Below, piece by piece: positions 1-13,229 of a stretch of DNA of 64,000 nucleotides. The stretch covers positions 14,329,570 through 14,393,569 of the forward strand of contig NC_084720.1 in assembly GCF_033807575.1 (NCBI RefSeq), in the 5' to 3' direction. This DNA is from Cydia pomonella (lineage: Eukaryota > Arthropoda > Insecta > Lepidoptera > Tortricidae). The notes under the pieces are model-generated. The model was not told where the DNA came from and searched no databases. It saw nothing but the letters and a program-made list of their open reading frames with translations. Both the position numbers and the translations under genes were made by a program. How positions within the stretch are numbered: the stretch's first letter is position 1; every line of letters begins with the position of its first letter.

Positions 1-1299
1 GTTTAGTCTCATTTTGTATGGGATTTTGAGCTAATGAGCTAACGCTATCGAATAAATTTACACTAAGGGTTCAGATCATTACGAAGTGGAAACATAGTCT
101 AAAATTAAATTTTATGTTGGCGTTTCCTTTATAAAGACCTGCGCCCAACAGACTGCAATATTCCGTGTATAAATAAGTCTTGAACCTCGTGAATATCTTG
201 ATGTTAGTTTGTACGTACATGTGTACGCGCAACTTAAGCCTTCCTCCAGGAATTAAGGCGAGGATGGCAACAACCCTCAACATGCCATGCCGCTCTACCA
301 TACAAACGAATATTAAGAAAAAAATGTCATTTACTTTTAAATATTTGTTTTTCGTTTAGAAATACGTTTTATTACGGGTGGGACAGTTTTGCCATTTAGA
401 TGCGATTAACTATTAGCTAGGCCTAGGTTCTGAGAGTAAGTTAAGACTTTGCTGGCAATAGTTTGTTTTTGTGGAGGTACCTAACTTAACCCAACTTTAT
501 GTCTAGGTTCTAACATAACCTATTTAAGTCACGTTTCTTCTGTTCGTATTCCTGAAAGACGCAGTATTAAGAGAAAATGTCTATATTAAGTGATATTATC
601 TAAGTCACTTTTTGCTGGTACTTAATTGATCACCAGATACAGTTAAAGCTGATGTTATGGCTAGTAAAATTAGGATTATTGATACATTGGGACCGTGCGA
701 AGTGCTTGGTGGGGGTAAGTAAAGCGATTCCAGCGCACAAGGTGGTAAAAATTAGAACTAACTGCGGATAGCGTCTTTAACATTTCGTATAAGTTATATA
801 TTAATTATATATTAATTTCGTATATTAATTTACGATTACTCCTGAAATATTCATTTAAATTGTATGGTGTAAGGGACCATTGTAATTTGTATGAAATGCT
901 TAATATAACTAACGTATTTAATTTGATAATTATTAATATTATACCCGTGTAAATAGCTTTGCAAATGCCACATACTATGTAATGTTTTTCTAGAAGTTAA
1001 GAATGGGTATTATATTATTATATAGTTATCCTTAAAAGATAGATATTCAATATCACGGACTTTTTTGTAGACCCATGAAAGAGGGATAACCCCACCATAT
1101 ATTGTGTTGTTATAGCTCAAACGGATTAGGCAGCGTTTTCGATTAAAGCTCCTAGCCAGTGTTTTTTTTCCGACAACATCGTTATATTTCAACCAATTTA
1201 CACAAAACCTTATCAAGTTATATACCTAAACCTTCCTCAAGAATCACTCTATTGATAGATGAAAGTCGTATGAAAATCCGTTCAGTATAGTTTTTAGCT
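1..1299. other. No gene seen
   Basis: AT-rich sequence with only short, stop-broken frames. No repeat family or splice-linked coding block was recognised. Confidence 0.6.
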
Positions 1300-1542
1300 G
1301 AGATTTCGCTGTCCGTCCGTCCGTCTGTCACCAGGCTGTATCTCATGAACCGTGATAGTTAGCGAATTAAAATTTCTACAGATTATGTATTTCTGTTGCC
1401 GCTATAACAACAAATACTAAAAATAAAATAAAATAAATATTTAAGGGGAGCTCCCATACAACAAACATAATTTTTTGCCGTTTTTATAAATAATGGTACG
1501 GTACCCTTCGTGCGCGAATCCGACTCGCACTTGGCCGTTTTT
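1300..1542 (-). repeat. Dispersed element of the 'GGCCAAGTGCGAGTCGG' type
   Basis: Read on the minus strand it begins AAAACGGCCAAGTGCGAGTC, has GGGTACCGTACC and ends near a (GACG)n microsatellite. The same head occurs at 48070. The pattern fits lepidopteran non-autonomous elements with an attached microsatellite (MINE-like). Confidence 0.7.
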
Positions 1543-2364
1543 CTTAGTTTTGGAGTAGTTTTATAAGTTGTAGTGAATTGACTTTTTCCCCTAGATTTGC
1601 GGCTGCTAGGGTGCGTGACAGTCGTGCACATAGCGAAGAGCCTTTAGGGTCAATGAGTTTTAGGACAATCATTAGGTCGCAAATGTGTGTTATGACTGAG
1701 AATGAACGCTATTGTCAATAGAGCTAAACAGTTAGTAATAGCAAGTGATTTTGGGATAAAAGTTATTAGGGATTGCGAGGGAGACCCCAAAAGATCACAC
1801 ACATTTTCCTCCTTATTTTTTCGACCATAACTGGATTCAAGTTCACAACCAAGCTTTTTGTCGTCTGCTTGAGCATTACTTGTACATTTTAGCGGTATTG
1901 GATTGGTAGAGTAAAAAAAATGTAAACTAAGTACCAAAAATTTATTGTGTGTCTGCCGACAACCGCATAGAGTCTTAAGTAAACCGTTTGTATTCCTCGG
2001 GATAGTCCTGCCCGAGAAGGCTTAAGGACCGCATGAGCGCCCTGCACGCCAGACGCGCCTTTTTGCTCCCACGGCTAACCAAGACGGTATTTTACCTGAA
2101 ACATGCTTAGAGAAAAATCTTGCAGGTTTATAAGCTGGGTGAAAAATAATATTGGTATATGTTCATACAATGTAATCTTATCTGCGAAACGTCAATAACA
2201 TCTCCTGTTACAAATTGTAATACAAATCTGTTATGGCTTCTATATTTATTTTTTCTACTCCAGTAGGTACTTGAATCTGTCTTAGTCATTAAGAAAACGA
2301 TATCTAAATAAACTTCATTTGAGTGATGGTACTGAAGTTTCTACGTCCTAAACGTATATGCAAT
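1543..2364. other. No gene seen
   Basis: Short frames only. A 95-codon minus-strand frame at 1650-1937 has no recognisable domain. Confidence 0.5.
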
Positions 2365-2540
2365 GGCTGACGTTTGTCGCCGCATCACTGTCACGCTGCT
2401 GTCACGATTCAATCCGTCACTCATTTTATCAAGGAAATTGACAGGTATAGCGCCCGCGTCAAGACCGTAGCAGTAATATTGCAACAGTAATGCAGCTGCA
2501 GTTTTCATCCGAATGTCACCTTTAAAGCGTCTACGGTGGC
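2365..2540 (+). repeat. Fragment related to the interior of the hAT element
   Basis: Shares ATTTTATCAAGGAAATTGAC, TTGCAACAGTAATGC and AATGTCACCTTTA, in order, with 27840-27960 inside the hAT element. A diverged partial copy without recognisable ends. Confidence 0.65.
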
Positions 2541-5500
2541 CTCTTGTAAACGCTTGATTGAAACCTTGGTGTGTAAAAAAAATGCAGTTAACCTCCGATT
2601 ATAACAACCAGTTCGAAAATTCAATTACTCAGGATCTTTACGTAGCTACCACAAACGCCATTAAAATACAAAGTTCACTAGAATAGTTTAAAATGAGCTC
2701 ACATTATTTAATGCCACGATGTCCTGACCAAGCGGTCCGTACCGCGGTTACGTAACGTACGTACGCAAAGCTATTTCTATGTGTTCTGGCGATGAAATTT
2801 CAAGTCGCATTTAATTTATCACTACTGTGCTATGTACAAAGTAATTTAAAAGAGATCAAATTTCAAATACAAGGATGAAACACTTGAAAATTTCGTCGTC
2901 TTGGTGACTGGGTTTATTTCGGTGAAACTTTTCTACAACTATTTATTCTACTATTTTACTAGAAATTACTACTTCATACGAAATTACTACAAAAATAAAA
3001 CTTGAGACTACACTAATATTGCATAATTTTTCATCACTCCTTGAAACTATCATGTAGTTCAAAATGTGATTGAGTATCGGTCATCTGTTTGAAATCCAAA
3101 GTCTGGTCATGTCCTTTAGGACCCCAGGCCCCAGCAGATAAACGCAGTTAAGCCTTTGTTCGATGCTTGACAGGCCAACGAAAAACCCCCATGCTTATGA
3201 ACGCATAAGGGCCCGTGTAAGAGCCACGGATACCTATATTTATCCAGTGCATTCCATAGTGTTCCCCAAATCGACTGCACAGCAGTAATCCAGTGAGAAA
3301 TTCCTCTCAAGCAACGTCGGCAATGTCAGACATCCACACATTTGAGGTAACTAATGTAACACGTAGAGTAACACAATTCAAGGCATATTAAACTGCGTAG
3401 CTGTATGTTTACAGAGCTCATCGAGTGAATTGTTATTGTCCTATCCCATAGGATTAATACAAACAACACCATATACGTCCTACTAATGTGCAAATGCTTT
3501 ATTATATAAGATGGTTTGGGGAATCTTCAAGTTCAATGTGGTTTGAAGAATTCCAAGGGATACCATAGAATGTCGCTAAACCCCACTTGTCTACAAGCAT
3601 AAAATCATTCAAAGCGCGCATAGCTGGAATCTTATGCTTGTACAAAAGCCAATACTGGCCACGGGCGCATCCCAAACTCGCGTCAAGTGCATTCAATTAA
3701 AGCGGCGGCATACATCAGGACTTGTTGTAACCGCTTACATAGCACGAACCAGTTGAAGGCACAGGCAGGTTAATTGTGCTCTTTAATTTGGAGTTGGTTA
3801 AGATTCGAGTTTTGGGAATCCGTTACGTTATGTTGAAATAAGCTGTTAGAAACTGATGATAGAAATTTATTCAAATACATTGATTATACTTAGGTTATAC
3901 TGAACATAGGTTATACTTATGCATATAACAGGAATCAAGTCCTTTCTAGTCACTCCAAAAAAACTCAACTAATAACTCTAAACTGATTGTGAAGTCCGAA
4001 CGTTTCATCTAATTCAGATAATGGATATATACAGATGATTACTATAACTAGCTTATATCTAAAATAGGCCCTTGAGGCATTGTACCAAGGATGCTGGCGG
4101 CATTTCCTCGTTGTATCGCAATACTGATACGTTGTGCGAGGAAGCCGCCAGCTTTCGGTCACCAGTTACGTCAACCAGACGTTTCGCGATTTCTCCAAAA
4201 AACTAGTGGGCGCTGGGACCCCATGGACCTAGAGGTGCAACGCCAAATGGTACAAAAAAGATTCAGATTCATAAAGTTTGAGTTATTAGGTAGTTACTCG
4301 CTCAGTTATTCCGAATCTCGAGAACACGTCATACCACTTTGTTTAAAATTTGATTTTAGGTTTGGGTCCTAACAATTTGACCTACTGAACAAACATGAAC
4401 TAACGACGAATTAAAAATATAGATATGCCATTTGCAGGCCAATGATTTGAGGTGGTTATCTTCATGCGCAGACGTCGCACTCGTTTGGTCTAGAACTCGT
4501 CAATTCGTCTGCATAAACGCCAGCATTGGGAATAAGGCAGGCGCGCCGATAGTATGAATAAATGTGAGTGGTTAGGTCGGTAATAAATGGCACTGGCTAT
4601 GCCTGTATTCTGTATAGTCTGCGCTTGCGAGGAAAGATGTAGTTGTAATCTATTATCACGCAAAATATATATCATTTAATTTCGGCTTTATTCGACTAGC
4701 GACGGGGAGAAGACGGCAAGTGTGGGTAAATTTCGTAAGTTTATCACATTGCCTCTAATATTTCATGGTCGGAAACCAGTAAATATAGAATTATATTTTA
4801 ATACAACTCTTCTAAACACTTATTTCGAGAAAACTTCAATGTTCTGATTTGATCAAATAGTTCAAAAATGCATATTTTCTATTTTGTGTTTGAATCAGTC
4901 TGCGCAGCTCTCCACGACGCTGCTCAAATCAGCACGGACGTCGAGGGCCATTGCGCGAGTTTTGAAAATGCTAGTCCGTCTCTGGCTATAGGTATGCAAA
5001 GATTGGGGTTTATGACAACAAATACTATTCCTTATTCATTAAACTTAAAATGCTTCTGATAATTTAAATATGTTGTTCAAATATGTTTCTTCCTAACAAA
5101 AACGTATGTTTCAAAACGAATTTTAACTTAGAAGTATCTAAAGGTGAGATTTTATGAACATAGTTAGGTTAAGGCGGTCCGTTTATTGGGTGCGAATCCT
5201 CACGCCCCTCCGTTGTGCGAGCGGGAAATAGGTATGTACCAGTGTACCTACCATGAGCTTTGTCTTCTGCGCGCGCCATCTACAAAAAATACATGAAATA
5301 GTGTATTACTTTAAACTCCCAGCTAAAGTTATCTTAACTTAGTTGAACATTTATGGGCGGAGTGCATGCGAGTTGCTATAAATTCATGGCGTGTCCATTT
5401 TAGCTACAACCACCCGGTGGCCAAACCGCCATAAAACCCAATTCCCAGCGGCTTTCTCCTATGTTAAGACATTTCAGCAGATCGAGTTCTATTCAGACAC

Positions 5501-5619
5501 AAATATTTGATGTTGATACAATACCGAGGCAATATAAATATACTCGTAGATGCGTTGCTCTGCTTATACACGTATGTAATCAAATTAGTATTATTTCTGT
5601 TTTGTTGCATTCAAGTTTA
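2541..5619. other. No supported gene; two odd minus-strand frames
   Basis: Minus-strand frames at 3696-3502 (WLLYKHKIPAMRALNDFMLV then DKWGLATFYGIPWNSSNH) and 3310-3116 have a protein-like composition but match nothing I recognise and are separated by stops. They may be remains of one decayed element. The rest shows nothing. Confidence 0.35.
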
Positions 5620-5905
5620 AGTCATATCTTTGATACGCATAACAACCTCTGTCATAATCATCATTGCGCTCACAAATGACAAGTCATATTATACGTATTG
5701 TGTCATAAATTTTTAGCCATAATATTTGATGACATAATACATGGCAGTTGTTATATATTTTATGTGCATACCTAACGAAACCAACCTAAAATGTTATGCG
5801 AATTAAATGAATGGCTATAAAAATTATGACATAACTTTACTCTTTATGCATAAAGTGTTATGACAATTAAAAATATGACAAAAGTTGTTATGCGACTAGA
5901 AGGAG
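5620..5905. repeat. Dispersed element built from TCATAA/TTATGC motifs
   Basis: The left half repeats GTCATAA-type words and the right half their complement (TTATGAC, TTATGCG), making an imperfect foldback. Motifs such as GACATAATACATGGC and AAAATTATGACATAAC recur. Non-coding. Confidence 0.55.
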
Positions 5906-8417
5906 AGATCTGTCGGCCGAAAGGAGGTTAGGTGGTACAAGTTGCTCTGCCTCTGACTTGCCTAGCCGGTGGTCGTCCAGAGTGGATTCGCGAGGGCTGC
6001 GTTCTCAAGGGTAGATGTGGAAACGTAAGTGGCCCTTTAAGATTAAATTCAAAAATCAAGCCATTATTCAGTTGAAGTCCCTATACACGACTTGTGTGTA
6101 GAGAGTAATTGGCTGTCCCTGAACGATCCTTCGATACTCCATAGGTAATTCATTGAAATGAATAGACTGGGAAATACATTCAACATATTACTCGCATTTT
6201 ATAAATGCTGAGATATAAATATACATTTTCAACCCGCGATCAAAATAGTCAAGTGCCGAGTCGAGGGTTATTGCGCTTTTGAAATTCGTTCGTGTCTATA
6301 GGCTAAATTAATTTTATTGAATGGTAATATTGCCGTCAGTCATGTTGTAGGTAGTAGAAATATGAATTCCGGTTACGAATCTAAAGTGATATTCAGAATC
6401 AGAAAAAAATGCGATTTAAGATATATTTAAATCATTGGGTAGTAGAACCATGAAAAAAAGTAACTTTAACCTCATTATAAGTAGTCGATCTAACATATTG
6501 CGGTAATCTCAATCCTCTGAATACAAATATGAAATTATTTGCCCTTTATAATCCTGGATATCAGTATAGAATTGTTGGTTTTCAGAGAGTGAATACTTGT
6601 ACGCCAAGATGTTTATCGTCGTCGATAAAATAAGATCTGCGTGAAAATTGTGCGACTTATCACGTTAATATTCATAAACATGTGTCAAGTCTAGCAAACC
6701 GTTGGTTATCGTTTGTCCCTATCCATTAAATAAGTAGAATCTTTAGGCCCTGTCCTCACTTACTATGAAGTAGACTAGACAAAAAAATCTTATTTAAGAT
6801 ATTTTAGAGAAGCAGGACATGGAAAAAGTAAAGGGAATGTGACACTTGTGAAACGATGACCGACAGATTGGATGAAGGATACATCCAACACCAATGAAAA
6901 AAAAGAATAGGGGTTTATGCTCATTCGCAGTTTTGTAAGTAGGTATTATATATTGAGTGAAATATACCAGATTATCTTCCACAACGTACCTATTGGTACA
7001 TTTTAAGAACCTAACTAAACGCGTATCCAAGAAATAAATTAACACATAGATAAATCAGTTTATCTCAGGAACGAAACACGGCGGGAACCGGAAATAACCC
7101 GCGGAGCGCTAATTAGCCATTAAAAGTTTCGCTAATTTCCGCCACCTCCGGCCAGCCTAGACGATTTAGCCGTTACCCCGGAATATTCTGTCTACATGAC
7201 TATAATGAAGTCCAACGCAGATTTAGGTAGAAGAAACCTAGGAAGTTTGATCCTAGAAGGGAAATGCTAAAGAGTTAAAAGATAAAAACAATAATTTTTA
7301 ATCCTCCTAACGTCAAGAACGCCTAAATACGCCGTGCGGTGCGTTATAATAAATGCAATCAAATTAGAAATCTATAAGACCGCAGACTGGACGCAGGCGA
7401 CCAGATTAAGATTGTTTTTGACATACAATAAACACACTGCTTTAATCCATATCTCTCCCAAAGTCAACTAAAAATGACAACCAACCAATAAAACAGAAAA
7501 CCTAGTAAAGGGTAGCTAGGTCCAACTAATTCCATAACAATAACGTCGTTAACCCGTACAATGGCGACGTGACAAATGACGCCGCGGCGCGACGTGTGCG
7601 CCATTTTTCACGACCCTTCCGCGCGGCGGCGCGAACTAATAACATTGTCTCACTTGTTGTAGTTGGGTTGGGTGTCTCGTTAATTGGCATTCTTAACACA
7701 TTCACTGCCAAGAACCTGCTAGGTGGGTTCATTTTGCATCGGATATAGGGTGCTTGGCCCTGAAAGTGTTAATAAACACACTACAAGCATCAATTAGCTA
7801 TTAAACGTTTGTAAAAAAGGGATAAAAGATAAATTAACTAACTAATTTGCAGTTTGTGAAGTTTTATGAATAAGGAAAGTCCTACTTTAAATTTGAATGG
7901 CGAATAAAATTAAAAGTCTGTCTGACGTAGACAGACTTAAAATTAAGGTTTGTTTAAAGTAAATAACCCACATCTATGCCTGATTCAAGCTGAGTATCAT
8001 TAAGATCATGAGGCACATTTAAATTAGCCTGAACGGGAGTATCATTATCGTAACCGATCCTTACCTACACGTTATCCAGTCACTTAAATCTCGGAATACC
8101 TAAATCGGCCCGTTAAATCGTCTCGACGTCGGATGTAAGGCAAATAAGCGAAACTATATTTATGGCTAATTAAACGTTAAACGCCAGTTTAGATGGTTAT
8201 TTCCGGTACAAATCAGAGATACTCGTACTTAACTCGAGGTTCTCGAGCGAAAACTAAGGATTTATACCTAATCGTTTGCACATTAGAACTGAACCGTTTT
8301 ATTTTATTTGTTTTAAAGTTATTTGTTAACCTTGAGTATATATTTTACTACAAATAGGTATAAAAATATAAAAGGTAAAATATAGTTCGGTCTTTAATTT
8401 AGTTTAGATATTCAACA
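5906..8417. other. No gene seen; one perfect hairpin
   Basis: At 7914-7938 AAGTCTGTCT pairs perfectly with AGACAGACTT across a 5-base loop. Otherwise intergenic-looking sequence with short frames. Confidence 0.5.
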
Positions 8418-8437
8418 TTGGCGCAGTCGGTAGGTTT
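8418..8437 (+). other. LTR-retrotransposon primer-binding-site-like sequence
   Basis: TTGGCGCAGTCGGTAGG follows ..ATTCAACA, the arrangement of an LTR 3' end and primer-binding site in insect gypsy-type elements. No gag or pol frame follows and no second LTR was found, so at most a remnant. Confidence 0.35.
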
Positions 8438-9857
8438 TGCGCGTATTTCGCCCAAACTGCCCAAAAACTTTCCTCTAGAATCTCCACAACGACTACGTTC
8501 GCGTTGTTATTCGACGGTACCCTGCGAACTTAATCTGATCGTCCGTCCACGGTCGGCCAATAATACGGGTGGGCTACTCAATGTCGGCCACCATTTTTTT
8601 TCTCACCATCCATCCAGTCAAAGTGAAAAGAGAGGGCGATGTTAAGGCAGGTTACCCAATATCTTTCTGATCAGCCCCATGTAAGGGAGCGGAGAGCAGA
8701 ATATGTTTTGCTAAAGGAATAACAATGAATACGAGTTTATATGTTTACTATATAGTGGTTTTGTTATACTTACTCGTATGTCTAGTGACCATACCCTAAG
8801 AGGTGAACATTACACAAACACACACACGTAGCAGTTTTTAACACACATACACGTGTAGAATGAGCACGTACAAGTTCAAATAATTCCGCACATCGTATCG
8901 TATGAGATTTCTCTCGTCATCGCGACAGGCGTAGCGTAATACAGGCGTAAAAAACAAAATTTCTGACATTATCAAACGATAAATCTTCATCTGACAAGAC
9001 AGTAACATCGTCGATACATCCGCCGAAGACATCTGACGCCAGAGACGTCATGATTATAATACGATTACGCTTACGCGACGCTTGGTGCCCAGAACTCTAG
9101 GCGTCTCGTACTCGTAACGTTTTTACGATACGCTTACGCTTACGCTCCATGTGTTGACGGCCGGATGAGTTTCACTAGACTTAAATCGACCGGGATATGG
9201 ACCGCGATTACCTTTTATATAACAAAATCAACCTGTACGTAATAGGTAGTTGTTTTGTTTGATCTGTATTATGATGTTTGTGTTTCGAATTCCAATGAGA
9301 TTATCAATGATGATTAATATTTTGTCACCGTATAATGCGTAAACATGCGCTTCCAAATATTGACTACCCAATTAGCTTCTCTAGCTAAGATCCAAACAAT
9401 GGTGTTAATAATAAACCGTGTTTAATAATACAAGAAATAGACACAGATGTTCCAAGTACAAACGTAGAGTCAACAGTCGTATAGGCGAATATACAATAGA
9501 ATATTTTATTTCGACCGAATTTTTTGTGATTTTTTCACTTTTTCGTTAACGATTTTTTCTCCTCTATACGGCATAACCGAGCTTTAACCCACAATTTTTG
9601 ACCACCACACGGTGTATTCCCACGGTGTTGTCCCCGCCGGGCACAAATGGGAATAGCCGTTTCATATAAATCATTTCCATTTATTTTATCCCCGAGACGA
9701 AATTATAAGGTTTCCGCTACATTTTACTACGGAACCCTAAAAAGGGTGACTAGATGTCATTTAATTTCCCTCTCATACTGTCATTTACGACGACATCAAA
9801 ACAATTTAATTAACTTAACATGTACTTTTTTATATTGAATAGTTTATGCGACCACAG
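8438..9857. other. No gene seen; repeat fragments
   Basis: A short (CA)n tract lies near 8815. TACGCTTACGC-type words repeat at 9060-9145. The tail ACGGAACCCTAAAAAG at 9730 is the end of the dispersed family also seen at 49398 and 56945. Confidence 0.45.
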
Positions 9858-9958
9858 TTCGTGTCATCCACGATGACGCGCAGATTTGTCAAATCTAACC
9901 TTTAATTACCTGACAATGCGAGTCAAGGCATGCGTCTTCGTGAATGACACGATCTATA
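9858..9958. repeat. MITE family A, copy 1
   Basis: Ends are inverted: GTTCGTGTCATCCACGATG and CGTCTTCGTGAATGACACGA. About 100 bp, no coding capacity. Another full copy lies at 25640-25752 and a half copy at 20637-20672. Confidence 0.8.
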
Positions 9959-10326
9959 CAGATTAACTTCTCAGATTTTATTACGTCTGCAATATCCGGG
10001 GGCTAAGGCAAATATGACAGATCAAATAGCATTTATTGGTTTGCGACGTTAAATATCCTGAGGGGTATTTATGACAATTTTATTAGCATCCGTAAACAAG
10101 ACAAACCGACATGCTCTAATATTGCTGTGAATTCCTTAAAATGCTACTTTAATGAATAAAGTATGTATTAGTTAGATATTTATTTCAAAAAGTTTGTCTA
10201 TTTAGGTAGGTACTTATGAAATACATACATACAAATTTTACAGAGTTTTTTGTCTTTACTGGAAAAAATGTCTCATGACAAGTGACAGCGAAGTCGCTAG
10301 AGTCGGAACACGCTTTGGGGAACATA

Positions 10327-10510
10327 TAAGGTAGAAGTACTAGTGCTCGACGCTGCACTAGTCACCGACATGGGCACTTTCTTTCATGGAAATATAGGTT
10401 AAATTTGAACAACGAAGATTTTTCTGTATTCGAACTTAATCCTTGTCACTTTGACATAAGTGCCCATGTCGAGTACTAGTGCAGCGTCGAGCACTAGTAC
10501 TTCTACCTTA
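10327..10510. repeat. Palindromic MITE with long inverted arms
   Basis: Arms of about 52 bp: TAAGGTAGAAGTACTAGTGC at the left is complemented by GCACTAGTACTTCTACCTTA at the right, and the match continues through CGACATGGGCACTT. The centre is non-coding. Confidence 0.85.
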
Positions 10511-11180
10511 ATGTAATGTATGCATGCAATCTACACTTTCAATTCAATTAAGGCCCAGCAAGTGTTCTTCTCTCACTCTCACTGCGCGTAAGCGTAAGAT
10601 ATTGCCGATTTTTAGAACCAATGTTTCATATTTTAGCTTTTGTGCATAATTTGTTACAAAATTTTAAAGTGCATTTTAGACCTATGTTCGTGATTTTTTC
10701 CATCGAGCGATTGTCAAAAACTTAAGATTCGAATCGGTACAGTCCCTCGAGAAAGGCCTCAAGATTTTTAATTAAATTTTTGGCAGCCGTATTCCTTCCT
10801 ACACAAAAAAGCGCAACGACTTTTTATAAACTCCGTTTTCTCAACCTCTTCTGAATTTCTTAAAATATTTGGTGACTCCTGACTTGTGTAGGCAGCGATG
10901 ACGTCATGAGAAGTCAGAAAAGTTCGATAGACTTTACCTGACCTATCTGGGAACACTGCTTCGACGTAAAACAAATAGACCTACGTCATTTCTGTCTGAA
11001 AGCATTTATAATGCATATCAGAATGTCCAAGTCGCAAAATGTGCAGTCTACCATGACTGATCTGAGAGCCTACCACGAACATCAATATTTTATTAACTGC
11101 TTCTCTTTCGTCGAACATGTAAGAACGATAGTAGAGAGAGAGCGGACACCAAAATTTCGATTATCGATGTTCCCTCCCAT

Positions 11181-11352
11181 TTGTTCCTGAGTCATGGGTG
11201 TTTTCTATGTATTTAAGTATTTATAAATATTTATATATTATATATATCGTTGTCTAAGTACCCTCAACACAAGCCTTATTGAGCTTACTGTGGAACTTAG
11301 TCAATTTGTGTAATAATGTCGTATAATATTTATTTATTTATTATTTATTTAT
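11181..11352 (+). repeat. tRNA-derived SINE family 1, 5'-truncated
   Basis: Starts at CCTGAGTCATGGGTGTTTTC, then a TATATA tract, CACAAGCCTTATTGAGCTTA and a (TATT)n tail. The tRNA head is missing. Full copies are at 15453, 22795 and 32905. Confidence 0.8.
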
Positions 11353-11639
11353 AGACCCTCTAACCTATTCGTGGATTCCACACGCTTGTTGATCTCATTG
11401 AATCTCAATCGCTATGTTGCGTCTGCGGTCGCAATGCTTTTATCAGGCTTAATGTGTTTAATTTTGCCAAATAATTCATAATTATGGCCGCTTTTAATTG
11501 GAATTCAATTCCTTTCAATAGTAATTAAGCGAAATAGCCAATTTCAATCGAAAAACTAATTTATTGGTGAGGATATCTACCACAATAAATTAAATTTAAT
11601 ATCTGTCCTTGTTCTCTGTTCTCACTGGATTGCTAAGCG

Positions 11640-12316
11640 CACAAAGCCGTAGAGCGCCTTCTACAAACCTGAATTTGTCTTAGACACGTATACAATATAA
11701 TCGGGGACAGCACCGAGGCCGACCAGCTGTTTGTGATGCAAAAGAAATGTGTTCGTATCTTAGCTAATGTGCGTATCCCAAACAGTTGCCGCCCATACTT
11801 TATTCAATATAGGTTATTAACCTTGCCTTGTATTTATATATTACAGGCTGCACTTTTTGTTCGGGAACATTCAAATTTTTTCACATTAAAACAAGACAAG
11901 GAAAACACGAGAACGCAGTATAGAAATAAACTACTATTACCAAAGACTAACCTAGAGATGTGTAAAAATAGTCCCCAATATAAATGTATTTTAATAACAA
12001 ATAAAATTCCCAATAATATTAAGCTAGAAACTCGAAACACAGTGTTTAAAAATAAATTAGAAAAATTATTAATTGATAAATGTTATTATTCGGTTAAGGA
12101 TTTTCTTAATGACGATAGTTTATAACATGTTTTTTTTTTTTTTTTGTAATATTAATTGTCATGTTTAAATGAGAAGACTTGTTTTGTTTAGTTTTAAGTT
12201 AATGTTGTGTGCCCTTACAGGGTGTCATGGTCTTACTTGTATTTTATGGTATAACATCCTGATTTATTATGTACATGACTTTACAACAAATAAATAATAA
12301 TAATAATAATAATTAA
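11640..12316 (+). mobile_element. 5'-truncated jockey/CR1-like LINE with 3'UTR and AAT tail
   Basis: An open frame in register from about 11691 to the TAA at 12123 encodes the C-terminal end of a non-LTR reverse transcriptase. It is followed by a 3'UTR and an (AAT)n run at 12288-12316. Typical LINE insertion product, truncated at the 5' end. Confidence 0.8.
11691..12125 (+). pseudogene. C-terminus of a non-LTR reverse transcriptase
   Basis: The frame reads GDSTEADQLFVMQKKCVRIL, then SCRPYFIQYRLLTLPCIYIL, then YYSVKDFLNDDSL. The pattern QKKCVRI..SCRPxF..LTLPxIYI..NKIP..FKxKL..YYSV is the tail of jockey/CR1-clade reverse transcriptases, distal to the catalytic domain. GTG/ATG at 11733 is not a true start: the frame extends upstream into the truncated part. 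The endonuclease and the FADD polymerase box are absent, so the copy is dead. Intact frame over 140 codons suggests it is not very old. Confidence 0.8.
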
Positions 12317-12611
12317 CAATTAATAAATATAATAATTATTAATTTATGTCTGGTTTCAAATTCCTGTTTTAAAAAATAAATGATATCTATTAGATTTATG
12401 GATATAATTAATCTTTGCTAGAATTAACCTCTTGTACCTTAAACACCGTGACCGCCACCATGAATCAATGATATGTCCTGGTTAACCTTAACTACCAAGG
12501 TTAACCGTCAGGCATCAGGTGTTGATGGCACTAATCCAAAAACACGTTTGATCGTAAGGCAGTTCTGCCGTGCTGAAATCTCTATACTGCAGTAACTGTC
12601 AAAAAAAAAAT

Positions 12612-12800
12612 TTTATACTACGTCGAATTCAAACAAGCATACGGCCCGCCTGATGGTAAGCAGTCTCCGTAGCCTATGTTTATCAGCAACTCCAGAGGTT
12701 GCCGACCCTAACTCTTCGCAACCTCGTTGAGCTCTGGCGACCTTACTCACCGGCAGGAACACAACACTATGTGACCATTGCAGTGTTGCCTGTGCATATG
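12612..12800 (-). repeat. Dispersed lepidopteran repeat (GCCCGCCTGATGGTAAGCAG type)
   Basis: Contains ACGGCCCGCCTGATGGTAAG and CAACTCCAGAGGTTGCCGAC, words of a very common lepidopteran LINE/SINE 3' sequence. Non-coding. Confidence 0.55.
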
Positions 12801-13229
12801 TTGACATTTATTTAGACACCACAACTACCTGAATCTACTTTTTGACCAACACAAATCTCACACAAGTCCATAACTTCCTTGTAAAATTTCACGTCTAATA
12901 AATGATAGATTTTCTGTTTCACTAATAAAAAGAAACACATATAACTACTTTACAGTCCTTTTGTCTTTAGCCTGTAATCGTGGTTATAACCTTAATTCCA
13001 GAGCACATCTGAATAATTTGAATACTAGTACTTAGCGAGACTTAGGCGAGGAGTTGACGAACTTGCTCCATTATTCAAATATATTGCAGCAAAGACGATT
13101 AGTAAAAACATGGCGTGTATTGCTTAGTATGCGGAATATTTAAATGAGTTATGTACTTTAGGATAGCATTGAATCTTAATTTGGGGAAGTTAATAGACAT
13201 GTCTACCGTCTTCTTGCTAAAACGTTTAC

